A DNA stretch of 5,239 bases from Methylococcaceae bacterium (GTDB lineage Bacteria > Pseudomonadota > Gammaproteobacteria > Methylococcales > Methylomonadaceae). Both the position numbers and the translations under genes were made by a program. The stretch covers positions 1-5,239 of the forward strand of contig SXIZ01000228.1 in NCBI GenBank assembly GCA_005779525.1, written 5' to 3'. Shown here in pieces: positions 5,116 through 5,239 of the stretch (positions are counted from its first letter, which is position 1; each line of letters begins with the position of its first letter). Under the pieces are notes generated by a model. The model saw nothing but the letters and a program-made list of their open reading frames with translations. It did not search any database and was not told where the DNA came from.

Positions 5116-5239
5116 CTATAGCATAAATATAACCATAAACAACAATGCGAATGCCCCGCCGACGGCCAACACAACAAGCACCGTGGTGATGAGCAGATAC
5201 AGTATTGGCCCAATAAAGCCCCACAGTAGATCGAAGAGA
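5116..5239 (-). CDS. C-terminal 40 residues of a hydrophobic membrane protein, cut by the window edge
   Basis: On the minus strand a frame open to the right edge runs to TAG at 5116-5118. It reads LFDLLWGFIGPILYLL and continues almost wholly hydrophobic to the end at FMVIFML. It should be one or two membrane-spanning helices at the C-terminus of an inner-membrane protein. The long uninterrupted hydrophobic run makes this frame far more credible than the Cys- and Pro-rich frame overlapping it. The start and the protein family lie outside the window. It has the same orientation as the genes that follow, 237 bp before the 184-aa gene. Confidence 0.65.
   Translation of the reverse strand, partial: LFDLLWGFIGPILYLLITTVLVVLAVGGAFALLFMVIFML

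Noticed and set aside
4965..5213. 82-aa Cys- and Pro-rich ORF on the minus strand
   Set aside because: It overlaps the more credible hydrophobic C-terminus at 5116-5239 and crosses a repeat-rich noncoding gap; no ribosome site was seen.

Overview
The window joins an ordinary chromosomal locus to what looks like an integrated mobile element. Positions 1-593 hold the 3' end of rpoD, the housekeeping sigma-70 gene. Its C-terminal sequence is closest in style to Betaproteobacteria; Nitrosomonadales or Methylophilaceae is my guess from memory of the family, not from a search. The sequence is moderately AT-rich.

Just after rpoD, at 609-650, is the 5' half of a tRNA gene with a CAU anticodon (elongator Met or Ile2). 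It stops abruptly at the end of the anticodon loop. No matching 3' half is visible anywhere in the window. A plus-strand terminator follows at 685-714. The stretch 595-1029 otherwise holds an 11-bp tandem repeat, a weak 46-codon ORF and a minus-strand terminator. I read the tRNA break as one edge of a mobile element, or as the scar of one.

From about 966 to the right edge, every credible gene lies on the minus strand, pointing towards rpoD. In transcription order these are: the C-terminus of a hydrophobic membrane protein (5116-5239, cut by the edge); a 184-aa unrecognised protein (4324-4878); a 67-aa two-helix membrane protein with a TTG start (3941-4144); an overlapping 54-aa acidic protein (3808-3972); and a 742-aa primase-helicase fusion (1030-3258) closed by a strong terminator. 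No integrase, relaxase or transposase is present, so the type of element (ICE, IME, integrated plasmid or phage satellite) cannot be fixed from this window.

The most interesting part is the 549-bp gap in front of the primase-helicase (3259-3807). It holds an AT-rich zone with an 18/22 inverted repeat and repeated AAAAACTG words, then a near-consensus sigma-70 promoter (TTGATA-17-TATACT, minus strand). After these comes a leader of about 330 nt, rich in complementary segments, that ends with a Shine-Dalgarno that can pair with the sequence just upstream. This resembles either a structured RNA controlling the replication gene or a replication origin with primase-recognised hairpins.
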